From positions 57,361 to 121,360 of the forward strand of contig NZ_JAHXBG010000032.1 in the NCBI RefSeq assembly GCF_020103725.1: 64,000 bases of DNA. Direction: 5' to 3'. Each line of letters begins with the position of its first letter. The first letter of the stretch is position 1. Below, in pieces: positions 33,021 through 40,965 of the stretch. Position numbers and translations under genes: made by a program. The stretch comes from Hyalangium gracile. GTDB taxonomy: Bacteria > Myxococcota > Myxococcia > Myxococcales > Myxococcaceae. The notes under the pieces are model-generated. The model was not told where the DNA came from. It worked only from the letters and a program-made list of their open reading frames with translations, and searched no databases.

Positions 33021-33566
33021 ATGAAAAGAGCCGTCTTCAGTGTGTGTGTCTCCGCCACGGTGGTGGTGGTGGGCTGCGTCGTGTCGGTGAGCGACTTCGC
33101 GGGCAAGAGCTGCGAGATCGCCGAGGACTGTCCGGACCCGTACGTGTGTGTCGCGGCGCGCCCCGGCGCCGGGCGCACGTGCGAGGCGCTGGGCCTGCCG
33201 GGCACCACGGATGGGGGAGGGCCCGCTCCGGGGCCGGTTCCCACCTGGTGCGCGGATGTGCAGCCGCTGCTCACCAACTACTGCCTGGCGAGCTGCCACG
33301 GCGCCGTGCAGACCGGCAGTGGTCGGACGGACTTCCGCCTGGACAACTACGAGACCGTCGGGAGCATCAAGGGAGCCCGGGAGATGGCGTCCCGCCTCGA
33401 GGTGCGTGTCGTGAGGTTCAAGGACATGCCCCCTCAGGGCAACCCCGCCCCCTCCGCCGAGGAGCGCGAGCTCATCGGGCAGTGGGCCCTGGGTGGCACG
33501 CCGCTCTGCAATGATGGCGCAGACGGCGGAACCCCCGCGGATGGGGGCACGGACGGCGGCAGGTAG
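33021..33566 (+). CDS. Cytochrome-like lipoprotein with CX3CH motif, copy 2
   Basis: This 181-residue lipoprotein (lipobox VVVGC, Cys19) is a paralogue of the gene before it: the same Cys-rich N-terminal segment, a linker, VQPLLTNYCLASCHG with C88-x3-C92-H93, FRLDNYE and MPPQGNPAPSAEERELIGQW. The spacing CX3CH is kept in both copies, so it is not a reading error. The ATG at 33021 gives a clean signal; an ATG at 32997 overlapping the previous stop is possible. The tail carries DGGTPADGGTDGGR. Confidence 0.75.
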   Translation: MKRAVFSVCVSATVVVVGCVVSVSDFAGKSCEIAEDCPDPYVCVAARPGAGRTCEALGLPGTTDGGGPAPGPVPTWCADVQPLLTNYCLASCHGAVQTGSGRTDFRLDNYETVGSIKGAREMASRLEVRVVRFKDMPPQGNPAPSAEERELIGQWALGGTPLCNDGADGGTPADGGTDGGR

Positions 33567-33745
33567 CGGCGCCGTCAACCCCTCGGTGAGTACGAGCTGC
33601 CTTCTCGGGGCTCGGCTGCCCGGCTGCTGCCCCTAGGGCGGCCCGCGGGCCGTGCCAAGCGCTGTTCAGGTACAGCCCGGACACCCACTTTCTGCCCAAC
33701 CGCCGGGGACCTTGTTCCCTGGTCAGGTAACGAAAGGAGAGGTGT

Positions 33746-34288
33746 ATGCGAAAGCTCATGGTGGCGGTGGCGGCAGTGGCGGGGCTGGCTCTCACAGCGG
33801 GCTGCAAGCAGAACCCGAGGGAGGAGCGCCGCGAGCTCGCCGAGGTCCAGCAGGACGCCCAGCAGGAGGTCGCCGAGGCCCAGCGGGAGGCCAGTGAGGA
33901 GCGGGCCGACATCCAGCGGGAAGAGCAGGAGGAGATCGCCGACGCCCAGCGTGACGTGGCGCAGGCCCAGCGGGATGTGGCCGAGGCAGACCGGGAGCGT
34001 GCCGAGGATCTGCGTGACGACAGCGCGGCCACCGCGGCCGTCAACGACACCGTCATGGGCAGGGTGCGCTCCACCACGGGCGACTCGCTCGTGCTGGTGG
34101 TCCCCAACCAGAACAACACCGAGCTGAAGCTCAAGACGGATGACAAGACCCGCGTCACCCAGAACAGCCAGGTGGTGGAGCTGGACGACTTCAAGGAGGG
34201 CACCGAGGTGCGCGCCTCCTACGTGGCGGATGGGGAGGACCTGGTCGCCCGCGACGTGGTCATCATCTCCCCCGTGAAGGAGAAGTAG
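33746..34288 (+). CDS. Coiled-coil lipoprotein with a C-terminal beta domain
   Basis: This encodes 180 residues: signal peptide with lipobox LTAGC (Cys20), a long charged coiled coil (about 24-90) built of Glu/Arg/Gln/Ala heptads such as EERRELAEVQQDAQQEVAEA, and a beta-rich domain (about 100-178; MGRVRSTTGDSLVLVV, EVRASYVADGEDLVARDVVI) like the DUF5666 OB-type fold. AAGGAGAGG is eight bases before the ATG. Likely an envelope structural lipoprotein comparable in design to Lpp-type proteins; function unknown. A strong terminator follows at 34325. Confidence 0.78.
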   Translation: MRKLMVAVAAVAGLALTAGCKQNPREERRELAEVQQDAQQEVAEAQREASEERADIQREEQEEIADAQRDVAQAQRDVAEADRERAEDLRDDSAATAAVNDTVMGRVRSTTGDSLVLVVPNQNNTELKLKTDDKTRVTQNSQVVELDDFKEGTEVRASYVADGEDLVARDVVIISPVKEK

Positions 34289-34324
34289 GCTCCCGAAGGC
34301 AGGGCCCGTTGAGGGGCTCTGGGG

Positions 34325-34360
34325 ACGGCTCCCGCTCCGGCGGGGGCCGTTTCTCTTTGT
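34325..34360 (+). terminator. Rho-independent terminator
   Basis: ACGGCTCCCGC pairs with GCGGGGGCCGT (34340-34350), eleven pairs with one G-T wobble and a TCCG loop, directly followed by TTCTCTTTGT. It is the clearest classical terminator in the window and ends the coiled-coil lipoprotein gene. Confidence 0.8.
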
Positions 34361-34514
34361 ACGGCGCGGAGTTCGCCGCGGGGCCGGGTGGGTAGGGGAG
34401 GCAATGTCTGCCCCCCTTGGTAGGGTGACGACCCATGAGGTTGTTCATGCCATCCCTACCTGGAAGCAAGGTTGAAGCGCGCGATGGTGCGCTTTCTGGT
34501 AGGATGCGCGACGC

Positions 34515-34531
34515 CCAACCTATAAGGTTGG
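34515..34531. promoter_or_regulatory. Palindrome CCAACC-TATAA-GGTTGG before the kinase gene
   Basis: Six-base perfect arms flank TATAA, so the core could be a -10 box lying in its own operator. It is 62 bases before the kinase start. No good -35 match is present 17 bases upstream. Confidence 0.4.
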
Positions 34532-34592
34532 ATTGCTCTCCCCGCCGTCACACGCGCGGCCATTCGCGTGCCCACCCCAAGGAGTGCACGAG

Positions 34593-35720
34593 ATGTCTTC
34601 ACCCCCTGAGCGTCCTACGTCCAAACCCGTCATCCTCTTTTCGTCCGGTGCCACCTCTTACGAACTCGTCCGGTACCTCGGCTCCAGCAGCACTGGAGAG
34701 GTGCTGCTCGCGCGCCGCCGCTACGCGGAAGTCCTCGGCGCCCCCGTGATCATCAAGCGCCTGCAGGAACCCGCCGACGCCGTCGCGCGCGCTCGGCTCC
34801 TGGAGGAATTCAAGCTCATCATCCAGCTCAACCACCCGTGCATCGCCCAGGTGTTCCTGGTGCGCATGCATGAGGGCTCACCCTATGTCGTCATGGAGCA
34901 CGTGGACGGCATCTCCCTGGAGTCCCTGCTCAACTTCTCGGCCATGCGGCGCGTGCCCCTCTCCGAGGAGTTCGCCGCCTACGTCGTGGCCGAGGTGGCG
35001 GATGCGCTGTTCCACGCGCATACGCTGTGTGACTCGCAGGGCCGGCCGCTGGGCATCATCCACCGCGACGTCAGCCCTCGGAACATCCACATCGGCACCC
35101 GGGGGCACGTCAAGCTCACGGACTTCTCCGTCGCCTACTCGACGATGGAGGGCCGGCTGTCCACGGTGGGGCCTCTGCTCAAGGGGGACATTGCCTACTC
35201 CTCCCCGGAGTACCTCATGCTCCAGCCGCTGGATGCCCGCTCCGACCTCTTCTCCCTGGGGGTGGTGCTGCTGGAACTGGTGACGGGCCGGCACCTGCTG
35301 GATCTGCCGGAGGTGGAAGAGGCCATGCTGCTCGCGGGGCCTCCCAGCACCGTCCAGGCCGCCCTGGAGAGCGAGGAGCAGAGCTGGGTCCCCGCTCCCC
35401 AGATGGCCATGCGCATGGAGCGCTTCCGCAGCGAGCACGTGGAGCGTGCCACCCAGACGCTCTCCGCGCCCATGCGGGCCATCGTCACTCGCGCGCTCCA
35501 GAGAGAGCCCCCCGAGCGCTTCCAGTCCGGCAAGGAGCTGCGGGATGAGCTCTGGTCCTTCCTGGGCGGCCAGGGACGCTGCTTCGGCCACCGGGAAGCG
35601 GAGCGAGAGATCTCCCGGGTACGGGGCGAGGCCGTGCGGCGCGGCAGTGGCGCCGAGATCCCCGAAGAGGAGTCTTCCAGCAACACTCCTGACGGCGGCT
35701 CGCGCAAGCCTCGTCCCTGA
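34593..35720 (+). CDS. Soluble Ser/Thr protein kinase with altered DFG motif
   Basis: A 375-residue Hanks-type kinase of the myxobacterial PknB/Pkn group, without any membrane segment. It has a loose glycine loop (YLGSSSTGEV, about 28-37), the ATP-binding Lys55 (VIIKRL), Glu72, the catalytic loop HRDVSPRN (157-164) and SPEYL. The magnesium-binding DFG is DFS (177-179). A Ser in place of the Gly is rare but does not always abolish activity. The last 70 residues are charged and Ser/Gly-rich. AAGGAG eight bases upstream fixes the ATG at 34593. Target unknown. Confidence 0.85.
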   Translation: MSSPPERPTSKPVILFSSGATSYELVRYLGSSSTGEVLLARRRYAEVLGAPVIIKRLQEPADAVARARLLEEFKLIIQLNHPCIAQVFLVRMHEGSPYVVMEHVDGISLESLLNFSAMRRVPLSEEFAAYVVAEVADALFHAHTLCDSQGRPLGIIHRDVSPRNIHIGTRGHVKLTDFSVAYSTMEGRLSTVGPLLKGDIAYSSPEYLMLQPLDARSDLFSLGVVLLELVTGRHLLDLPEVEEAMLLAGPPSTVQAALESEEQSWVPAPQMAMRMERFRSEHVERATQTLSAPMRAIVTRALQREPPERFQSGKELRDELWSFLGGQGRCFGHREAEREISRVRGEAVRRGSGAEIPEEESSSNTPDGGSRKPRP

Positions 35721-35739
35721 GGTGCTGGCATGACGGGGG

Positions 35740-35764
35740 GCGCCCTCTCGGTGTGAGGGGGCGC
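35740..35764 (+). terminator. Hairpin after the kinase gene
   Basis: GCGCCCTCTC pairs with GAGGGGGCGC (one wobble) around a GGTGT loop. No T-tract follows, so it may be a weak terminator or mRNA end stabiliser. Confidence 0.45.
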
Positions 35765-35851
35765 TCCCTGGCCCCGTGGGCAGTGTTGGCGGGAGGCGTG
35801 CCCGGCACGGACGGCTTGTCCTCCAAGCCATGAGGCCCGAGACTGCCGGGC

Positions 35852-36856
35852 ATGAGCGACGTGAACGAACTCCACCGGCGCTGGTGCATCGCGGATGGCC
35901 ATGCGGACTCGCTCATGTGGAACCGCGATCTCTGTGAGCGCTCCACGCAAGGGCACGTGGACTTCCCCCGGCTGCGCGAGGCGGGGGTGAAGCTCCAGTG
36001 CTTCACCATCGTCACCCGGGGGTTCCCCTTCATTGGCGGCTTCCCGGTGTTCGCGGCGTGGCGTGGCTGGCCTCGGGAGGCGCGCTCGAGCGAGTGGCAC
36101 CGCGCGCTGTGGCAGGTCCAGCAGCTCGAGGCGTTCTGCCGCCGCTCCGAGGGCCAGGTGCGCATCACCACCACCGCCGCCCTGCTGGAGGAGCACCTGG
36201 CCCAGGGGCAGCTGTCCGCCATCCTCGGCGTGGAGGGGGGACATGCCATCGAGGGGCGCGTGGAGCGGCTCGCGGAGCTGCACCAGCGGGGGGTGCGCTT
36301 CATGGGGCTCACCCACCTCTCCAACAACGAGCTGGGCGGCTCCTCCTTTCCGATGATGGGCAACCGCGGCCTCACCCCCCTGGGCCATCAGGTGGTGGAG
36401 GAGATGGCCCGCGTGGGCCTGAGCGTGGATGTGGCCCATGCCTCCGAGCGCACGCTGGAGCAGCTGTTTGCCTACCCCTCCGTGCGCTTCTTCTCCTCGC
36501 ACACGGGCGTGCGCGGCGCCGGGGGAGGGTGGCGCAACCTCTCGGATGAGTCGCTGCGCCGCATCGCCGACCGAGGGGGCGTGGTGGGCATCATCCTCGC
36601 CCCCATCTACCTGGGCGGGGACACCCTGGAGGACGTCGCCCGGCATGTCGAGCACGCCCTCAACGTCATGGGCGAGGACGGGGTGGGGATCGGCTCGGAC
36701 TATGACGGGATGGTGGCGCTGCCCAAGGGCTTCCGGGACGTGACGGATCTGCCCCGTCTCACCGAGGTGTTACTGCGCCGCTTCCCCGAGCCCCTCGTGG
36801 AGCGGATCCTCGGGGGCAACTTCCGGCGGTTCTTCCGGGAGACGCTCGGCGGTTGA
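35852..36856 (+). CDS. Membrane dipeptidase (renal dipeptidase family)
   Basis: A zinc metallopeptidase of family M19 that cleaves dipeptides. The 334 residues show the metal-binding set in order: DGHADSLMWN, VEGGHAIEG (bridging Glu), LTHLSNNE, DVAHASE, FSSHTGVR and GSDYDG. There is no signal peptide, so it is likely cytoplasmic, unlike many relatives. The ATG at 35852 has no clear ribosome binding site. A cysteine-rich lipoprotein follows at 36892. Confidence 0.9.
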   Translation: MSDVNELHRRWCIADGHADSLMWNRDLCERSTQGHVDFPRLREAGVKLQCFTIVTRGFPFIGGFPVFAAWRGWPREARSSEWHRALWQVQQLEAFCRRSEGQVRITTTAALLEEHLAQGQLSAILGVEGGHAIEGRVERLAELHQRGVRFMGLTHLSNNELGGSSFPMMGNRGLTPLGHQVVEEMARVGLSVDVAHASERTLEQLFAYPSVRFFSSHTGVRGAGGGWRNLSDESLRRIADRGGVVGIILAPIYLGGDTLEDVARHVEHALNVMGEDGVGIGSDYDGMVALPKGFRDVTDLPRLTEVLLRRFPEPLVERILGGNFRRFFRETLGG

Positions 36857-36891
36857 CCGGCCCCGTGAGGCCCGGGATAGTCGGCGCCTGC

Positions 36892-37269
36892 ATGAACCGC
36901 TTCTCTCTGCTCCTTCCTCTGGTGGGCTTCTTCTTCCTCTCCGGCTGTGGTGGCCCGGACGCCGGCGACTCGTGCGAGACCAGCGGCTACGTCTGCCGTG
37001 ACGAGAAGCAGGCCCTGGAGTGCCGCCAGGGCGTGTGGCGTGCCCTGCCTTGCAGGGGCTCGCTGGGCTGTCAGGAGGCCAGCGGCAGCATCCGCTGCGA
37101 CACCACCGCCAACGTCGCGGGAGACAACTGCGCGCTCAGCGCCGAGGGCCGGGGCCTCTGCCGCGCCGATGGCCTGGCTACCCTGGAGTGCCGCATGGGC
37201 GTGCTCGTGGAGACGGAGTCCTGTCTCGCCTGCTCCCAGTCCGGCTCCCAGGTTGTCTGCCAGAAGTAA
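36892..37269 (+). CDS. Small cysteine-rich lipoprotein with an internal duplication
   Basis: A 125-residue lipoprotein (lipobox LSGC, Cys19) with about a dozen further cysteines. The mature part consists of two similar halves: GDSCETSGYVCRDEKQALEC..GSLGCQ and GDNCALSAEGRGLCRADGLATLEC..ESCLAC, each with paired cysteines that should form disulfides outside the cytoplasm. Family unknown; such proteins are common in myxobacteria. The ATG at 36892 has GATAGT ten bases before it and no ribosome binding site. Confidence 0.72.
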   Translation: MNRFSLLLPLVGFFFLSGCGGPDAGDSCETSGYVCRDEKQALECRQGVWRALPCRGSLGCQEASGSIRCDTTANVAGDNCALSAEGRGLCRADGLATLECRMGVLVETESCLACSQSGSQVVCQK

Positions 37270-37327
37270 CTTCTCCCCGCCGGCCCGCCTGGGCGCCCGA
37301 GCCCGGCGGTTGGCAGGCTGATTGCCT

Positions 37328-37960
37328 GTGCCTACCTTGCCCCTGGCTGTGGGGGTGGGCATGGCGGGTTGGGGGTTTTGGGGGTTGGGGGCCGTGGCAT
37401 GGCTGTCGGCAAGTGGGCCTGGGGAAGAGCTCCGTCCGCGGCACGAGGAGCGCAGGAGCGTCGAGCGGCCGCAGGTCCGACAGGCCGCCGCGGTCCTCCC
37501 GGCAACGTTGTCGGCTGAACAGCGCGTGAGGTTCGTGAGTGCGCCCGAGCCCCGCGCGCGTGAGGCCTCCCTTCAGGGGGATCCTTCCTGGCGCAAGGGC
37601 CGGCCCGCCAGTCCCGGCGAGCTGCACGTGAGCTCCTCCACCCAGGCCGCGCGGCCCGGCGAGCACATCTCCGTGGAGGTCTCCGCTCGGGAGTCCGCGG
37701 TGGTGCGTGCCGAGGTCTTCCGCCTGGGCGTCTACGGAGGCTCGGGCGCCGCCAAGGTGTGGAGCAGCGAGCCGATCACCGTGTCCGCTCAGGCTCGGTG
37801 CGCGCGCGCCGCGTGTCCCGCGCGGCAGTCCTTCTCCTTCGAGATCTCCCGGGACTGGGAGCCCGGCCTCTACCTGGTGAAGGTGACGCGCCTGGACGGG
37901 CTCCGGAGCTTCACCTCGCTCGTGGTGAAGGAGCGCCCGCCCGAGGAGCCTCGCTCCTGA
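37328..37960 (+). CDS. Exported protein with an N,N-dimethylformamidase beta-subunit-like domain
   Basis: A 211-residue protein. An N-terminal membrane/signal segment (VGVGMAGWGFWGLGAVAW) is followed by a linker and a beta-sandwich domain from about residue 100: PGELHVSSSTQAARPGEHISV, VFRLGVYGGSGAAKVW and FEISRDWEPGLYLVKV resemble the N-terminal Ig-like half of N,N-dimethylformamidase large-subunit-like proteins. The usual large C-terminal half is missing. The start is uncertain (GTG 37328 or TTG 37322). Stop and the convergent hydrolase stop are three bases apart. Confidence 0.65.
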   Translation: MPTLPLAVGVGMAGWGFWGLGAVAWLSASGPGEELRPRHEERRSVERPQVRQAAAVLPATLSAEQRVRFVSAPEPRAREASLQGDPSWRKGRPASPGELHVSSSTQAARPGEHISVEVSARESAVVRAEVFRLGVYGGSGAAKVWSSEPITVSAQARCARAACPARQSFSFEISRDWEPGLYLVKVTRLDGLRSFTSLVVKERPPEEPRS

Positions 37961-37963
37961 CGC

Positions 37964-38752
37964 TCAGCTCGGGATGGAGCCCAGGAAGCTGTCGAGCACC
38001 TGGTTGAAGCGCTCGGGCTGCTCCTGGTTCGGCAGGTGCCCGGCGTCGGGGATGATCTCCAGCCGGGCGCCGGAGATGAGGTCCGCCATCTGCTTCGCCT
38101 TCTCGAGCGGAGTGACGGCATCGCGCTCGCCCACCACCACCAGCGCCGGCCCCGCGTAGCGCGCGAGGATGTCCTTGCTGTCCGGCCGCAGGGCCATGCC
38201 TCGCTGGGCCGCCGCCACCGCCTGGGGCGCCGCCGCCCGCATCATCGCGGCGACCTCGCGGCCCACGGGGGAGTCCGGGCCCGCCGCCACCAGCTTGGGC
38301 AGCAGCGTCTGCACCACTGGCTCCAAGCCCTTGTCCAGGGCCTCCTTCGCCGAGGCCTCGCGCCGGGCCCGGCCCGCCTCGTCGTCCGCGGTGGCCTGCG
38401 TGTCCACCAGCACCAGCCCACGTACGCGCCCGGCATCCTCGCGCAGCAGCGCCATGGCCGCGTACCCGCCCATGGACACCCCGCCCACCACCGCCGAGTC
38501 GATCTTCAGCGCGTCCAGCAGCGCCAGCGCGTCCCGGGCAATCCGCTCCATCGTCGTGGGCCCCTCGCCCAGCCGGCTTTGCCCGAAGCCCCGGTGGTCC
38601 GGGAGGATGAAGCGGTAGCGGCCCGACAGCGCCTTCACCTGCGCGTCGAACGCCGAGCCGTTCAGCGGGAACGCATGGAGCAGCAGCACGGGCGGCCCCT
38701 GGCCCTCGTCACGGTAGTGCAGCGGGACGCCGTCCACGGTCACGGTCAGCAT
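37964..38752 (-). CDS. Alpha/beta hydrolase
   Basis: A 262-residue cytoplasmic hydrolase of the esterase/lactonase-like group. It has the oxyanion strand LLLHAFPLNG, the DHRGFGQS turn, the nucleophile elbow GVSMGG, the acid loop VVVGERDAVTP and the histidine in IPDAGHLPNQEQPE. The set is complete. GGGAGGAG five bases before the ATG at 38752 gives the start; an upstream ATG would run into corA. The substrate cannot be told; it resembles 3-oxoadipate enol-lactonases. Confidence 0.88.
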   Translation of the reverse strand: MLTVTVDGVPLHYRDEGQGPPVLLLHAFPLNGSAFDAQVKALSGRYRFILPDHRGFGQSRLGEGPTTMERIARDALALLDALKIDSAVVGGVSMGGYAAMALLREDAGRVRGLVLVDTQATADDEAGRARREASAKEALDKGLEPVVQTLLPKLVAAGPDSPVGREVAAMMRAAAPQAVAAAQRGMALRPDSKDILARYAGPALVVVGERDAVTPLEKAKQMADLISGARLEIIPDAGHLPNQEQPERFNQVLDSFLGSIPS

Positions 38753-38769
38753 GGCTCCTCCCGGGAAGC

Positions 38770-39714
38770 TCAGATCCACTGCTTGTGTCTGAACCAGAAG
38801 ATCAGGGCAATGGGGAACGCCACGATCATCGCCCACATGGCGTAGTAGAAGCCCGTGCCCGACAGCGCATCGAAGTTCTGTCCGAAGAACCCCACGATGA
38901 ACGACAGCGGCAGGAAGATCGTCGCGAAGATGGTGAGCTGCTTGGTGATGTCGTTCGTCTTGTTGGCCACCATGGACAGGTAGCCGTCCATCGCGTTGCC
39001 CAGGATGTCTCGGCCGCTGTCGATCTGCTCGTACAGCCGGACGAGGTGATCGTAGACGTCTCGGAAGTACAGCGTCGTCTTCTCCTGGATGTTGGGGATG
39101 CCCCGGCGCGACATCAGCCCCACCACGTCCCGCTGCGGCGAGAGCACCCGCCGGAACGTCACCAGCATCCGCTTCAGCTCGAAGATGCGCTGCAGGTGGT
39201 GCTTCTCCGCGTGCTCGAAGATGGCCACCTCCAGGTCCTCCAGCTCGTCGGCGAAGGTGTCCAGGATCGGAAACTGCTTGTCGATCAGCGTGTCCGCCAG
39301 CAGGTAGAGGATGAAGTCCGCGCCTCGCTCGAGCGTCGCGCGCGGCTCGTTCTCCACCCGACGGCGCACTTCATCGTGCGCGTCGAAGGGCAGCTCGTGG
39401 ACGCTGATCAGCCAGTCGGGCCCGAGGAAGAAGTGATGTTCCTGTAGGGTCAGGTCGCAGATGTCCTTCGAGGCGGTGAAGCCCTGGAGGACGATGAACT
39501 GGTGGTTGGGGTACTCCTCCAGCTTGGGGCGCTGATCCAGGTGGAGGCAGTCCTCGATGGCCAGCTTGTGCAGCGAGAAGCGCTCGCCGAGCTTCATCAG
39601 CTCCGGCTCGTTGGGGGCGAGCACGTCGATCCACTTGATTCCAGGCTTATCGAGAAGTTCCTCGCCACCTGTGAGGACGCGACCTTCGTGCAGGACACAG
39701 ACCTGAATTTTCAT
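38770..39714 (-). CDS. corA: CorA-family magnesium/cobalt channel with GQN signature
   Basis: A 314-residue inner-membrane divalent-cation channel. It has a cytoplasmic alpha/beta domain, the long stalk helix (about 150-250) and two C-terminal membrane helices. The pore motif, usually GMN, reads GQN here (GFFGQNFD, near residue 280), and the protein ends FWFRHKQWI, the basic sphincter typical of CorA. GQN occurs in some CorA relatives, so the substrate could still be magnesium. It is 17 bases upstream of the hydrolase gene. Confidence 0.85.
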   Translation of the reverse strand: MKIQVCVLHEGRVLTGGEELLDKPGIKWIDVLAPNEPELMKLGERFSLHKLAIEDCLHLDQRPKLEEYPNHQFIVLQGFTASKDICDLTLQEHHFFLGPDWLISVHELPFDAHDEVRRRVENEPRATLERGADFILYLLADTLIDKQFPILDTFADELEDLEVAIFEHAEKHHLQRIFELKRMLVTFRRVLSPQRDVVGLMSRRGIPNIQEKTTLYFRDVYDHLVRLYEQIDSGRDILGNAMDGYLSMVANKTNDITKQLTIFATIFLPLSFIVGFFGQNFDALSGTGFYYAMWAMIVAFPIALIFWFRHKQWI

Positions 39715-39807
39715 GAGTGGAACTCACAATGCTGAGAGCGCGACACGTGGTGGATTGCTAGAACCAACCGGCTGAGAAGTCGAGAACCCAGCGACCTCGG
39801 ATCTGTC

Positions 39808-39813
39808 TAGAGT
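39808..39813 (+). promoter_or_regulatory. TAGAGT -10-like element before the coiled-coil protein
   Basis: TAGAGT ends seven bases before the GTG at 39820 and no ribosome binding site is present, so the message may be leaderless. The -35 region gives no clear match. Confidence 0.3.
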
Positions 39814-39819
39814 GACCCC

Positions 39820-40965
39820 GTGTCCGCCGATACCCCACCCCCCGTGATTGTCTCTCCGAGGCTCGAGCAGATCCTCCAGACACTGCCGGATCCGGCGTTC
39901 GCCGGTCGGCTCAGGAAGGCGTACATCGCCGCCGCGCAGGCCATCGCGAGGCTCAGCGACATGGACCTGGTGAAGTACGAGACGGACTCCACCGAGTCGG
40001 GCGCCGACCTGTCCCTGTGGGAGGAGATGGCTCCCGTCATCCGGGACACGGTGGTGGACGTCAACACGCTGCTCAACGTCATCCGCGAGCAGTTCTCCGG
40101 ACCGCTGCCCGCGGGAGGAGCGGACGGGTTCCAGGCCAAGGCCCGAGAGGCGTCATCCGCGCTGCAGGAGTCGATGGCCCAGATGGCCCAGCAGATCACC
40201 CAGCTGGGCGAGGCCATGCGCAACCCCTCCGTGGTGTCGGACCGCTGGACGTTGCTGGCCGAGATCCAGCGCTTCCGTTCCTCCTTCCGAGAGCAGATCA
40301 GCAACCTCGTCTACACCTCCATCACCGCCTTCGTGGATGTGGCCCGGAAGGAGGTCGTCCCCGGCTACGAGGCCGAGGTGAAGGCGTCGATGACGGTGCG
40401 GGCCATCGTGGCCGACCTGGGGCGCATCCTCTCCGCGCGACTGGCCAAGGTGCGTGACGCCGGGCCCGCGGAGCTGCAGGCCAACGCCCAGCAGCTCCAG
40501 AACGAGATGGATGCCTTCGGCCGGACGGCTGCCTACCGGGGCCTGCGCGCCCAGGACAAGCGGCACTTCATCGAGCTGCGCGGCAAGGTGGGGCCCCTGG
40601 CGGCCATGGCCGCTCCGCCGAAGGAGGAGCTGCTCTCCGCGGTGGAGGCGCTGGATGGGCTCGTGCGCGGGCTGGCCTCGGTGAACCAGCGGCAGGTGCT
40701 CATCATCAATGACCGCGAGGTATGGGCCGCCTGTGGGGTGCGCCTGGAGCGGGCCATGGGCCTGGTGGACTCGGATCCGGCCACCGCCGCGCGGCTGCTC
40801 GCCGAGGCCGCCGCCATCGGGCAGTCGCTCTATGGGCGCGAGTCGAACATGGACGCCTTCCTGCGCAAGGCCCGCAAGGCGCCGCTGGCCAGCCTCACCG
40901 GCCCGGAGCTGCGCGCCACGCTGGAGAACCTGCAGGGCCTGCTGGCCAACCTGGGGGTGACGTGA
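39820..40965 (+). CDS. Alpha-helical protein of unknown function
   Basis: I do not recognise a family for these 381 residues. There is no signal peptide or membrane segment; nearly all of the sequence is helical with coiled-coil potential (for example SSALQESMAQMAQQITQLGEAM and ELQANAQQLQNEMDAFG, quoted in parts). The GTG start at 39820 follows a TAGAGT box. Its last codon overlaps the GTG start of the HAD gene, so the two are coupled. Confidence 0.72.
   Translation: MSADTPPPVIVSPRLEQILQTLPDPAFAGRLRKAYIAAAQAIARLSDMDLVKYETDSTESGADLSLWEEMAPVIRDTVVDVNTLLNVIREQFSGPLPAGGADGFQAKAREASSALQESMAQMAQQITQLGEAMRNPSVVSDRWTLLAEIQRFRSSFREQISNLVYTSITAFVDVARKEVVPGYEAEVKASMTVRAIVADLGRILSARLAKVRDAGPAELQANAQQLQNEMDAFGRTAAYRGLRAQDKRHFIELRGKVGPLAAMAAPPKEELLSAVEALDGLVRGLASVNQRQVLIINDREVWAACGVRLERAMGLVDSDPATAARLLAEAAAIGQSLYGRESNMDAFLRKARKAPLASLTGPELRATLENLQGLLANLGVT

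Larger units (their letters stand above)
34289..34592. other. Intergenic region before the Ser/Thr kinase gene
   Basis: These 304 bases hold a strong terminator for the upstream lipoprotein and a palindrome with a TATAA core near 34523. I see no convincing gene; a 68-codon minus-strand frame here looks like chance. Confidence 0.6.
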
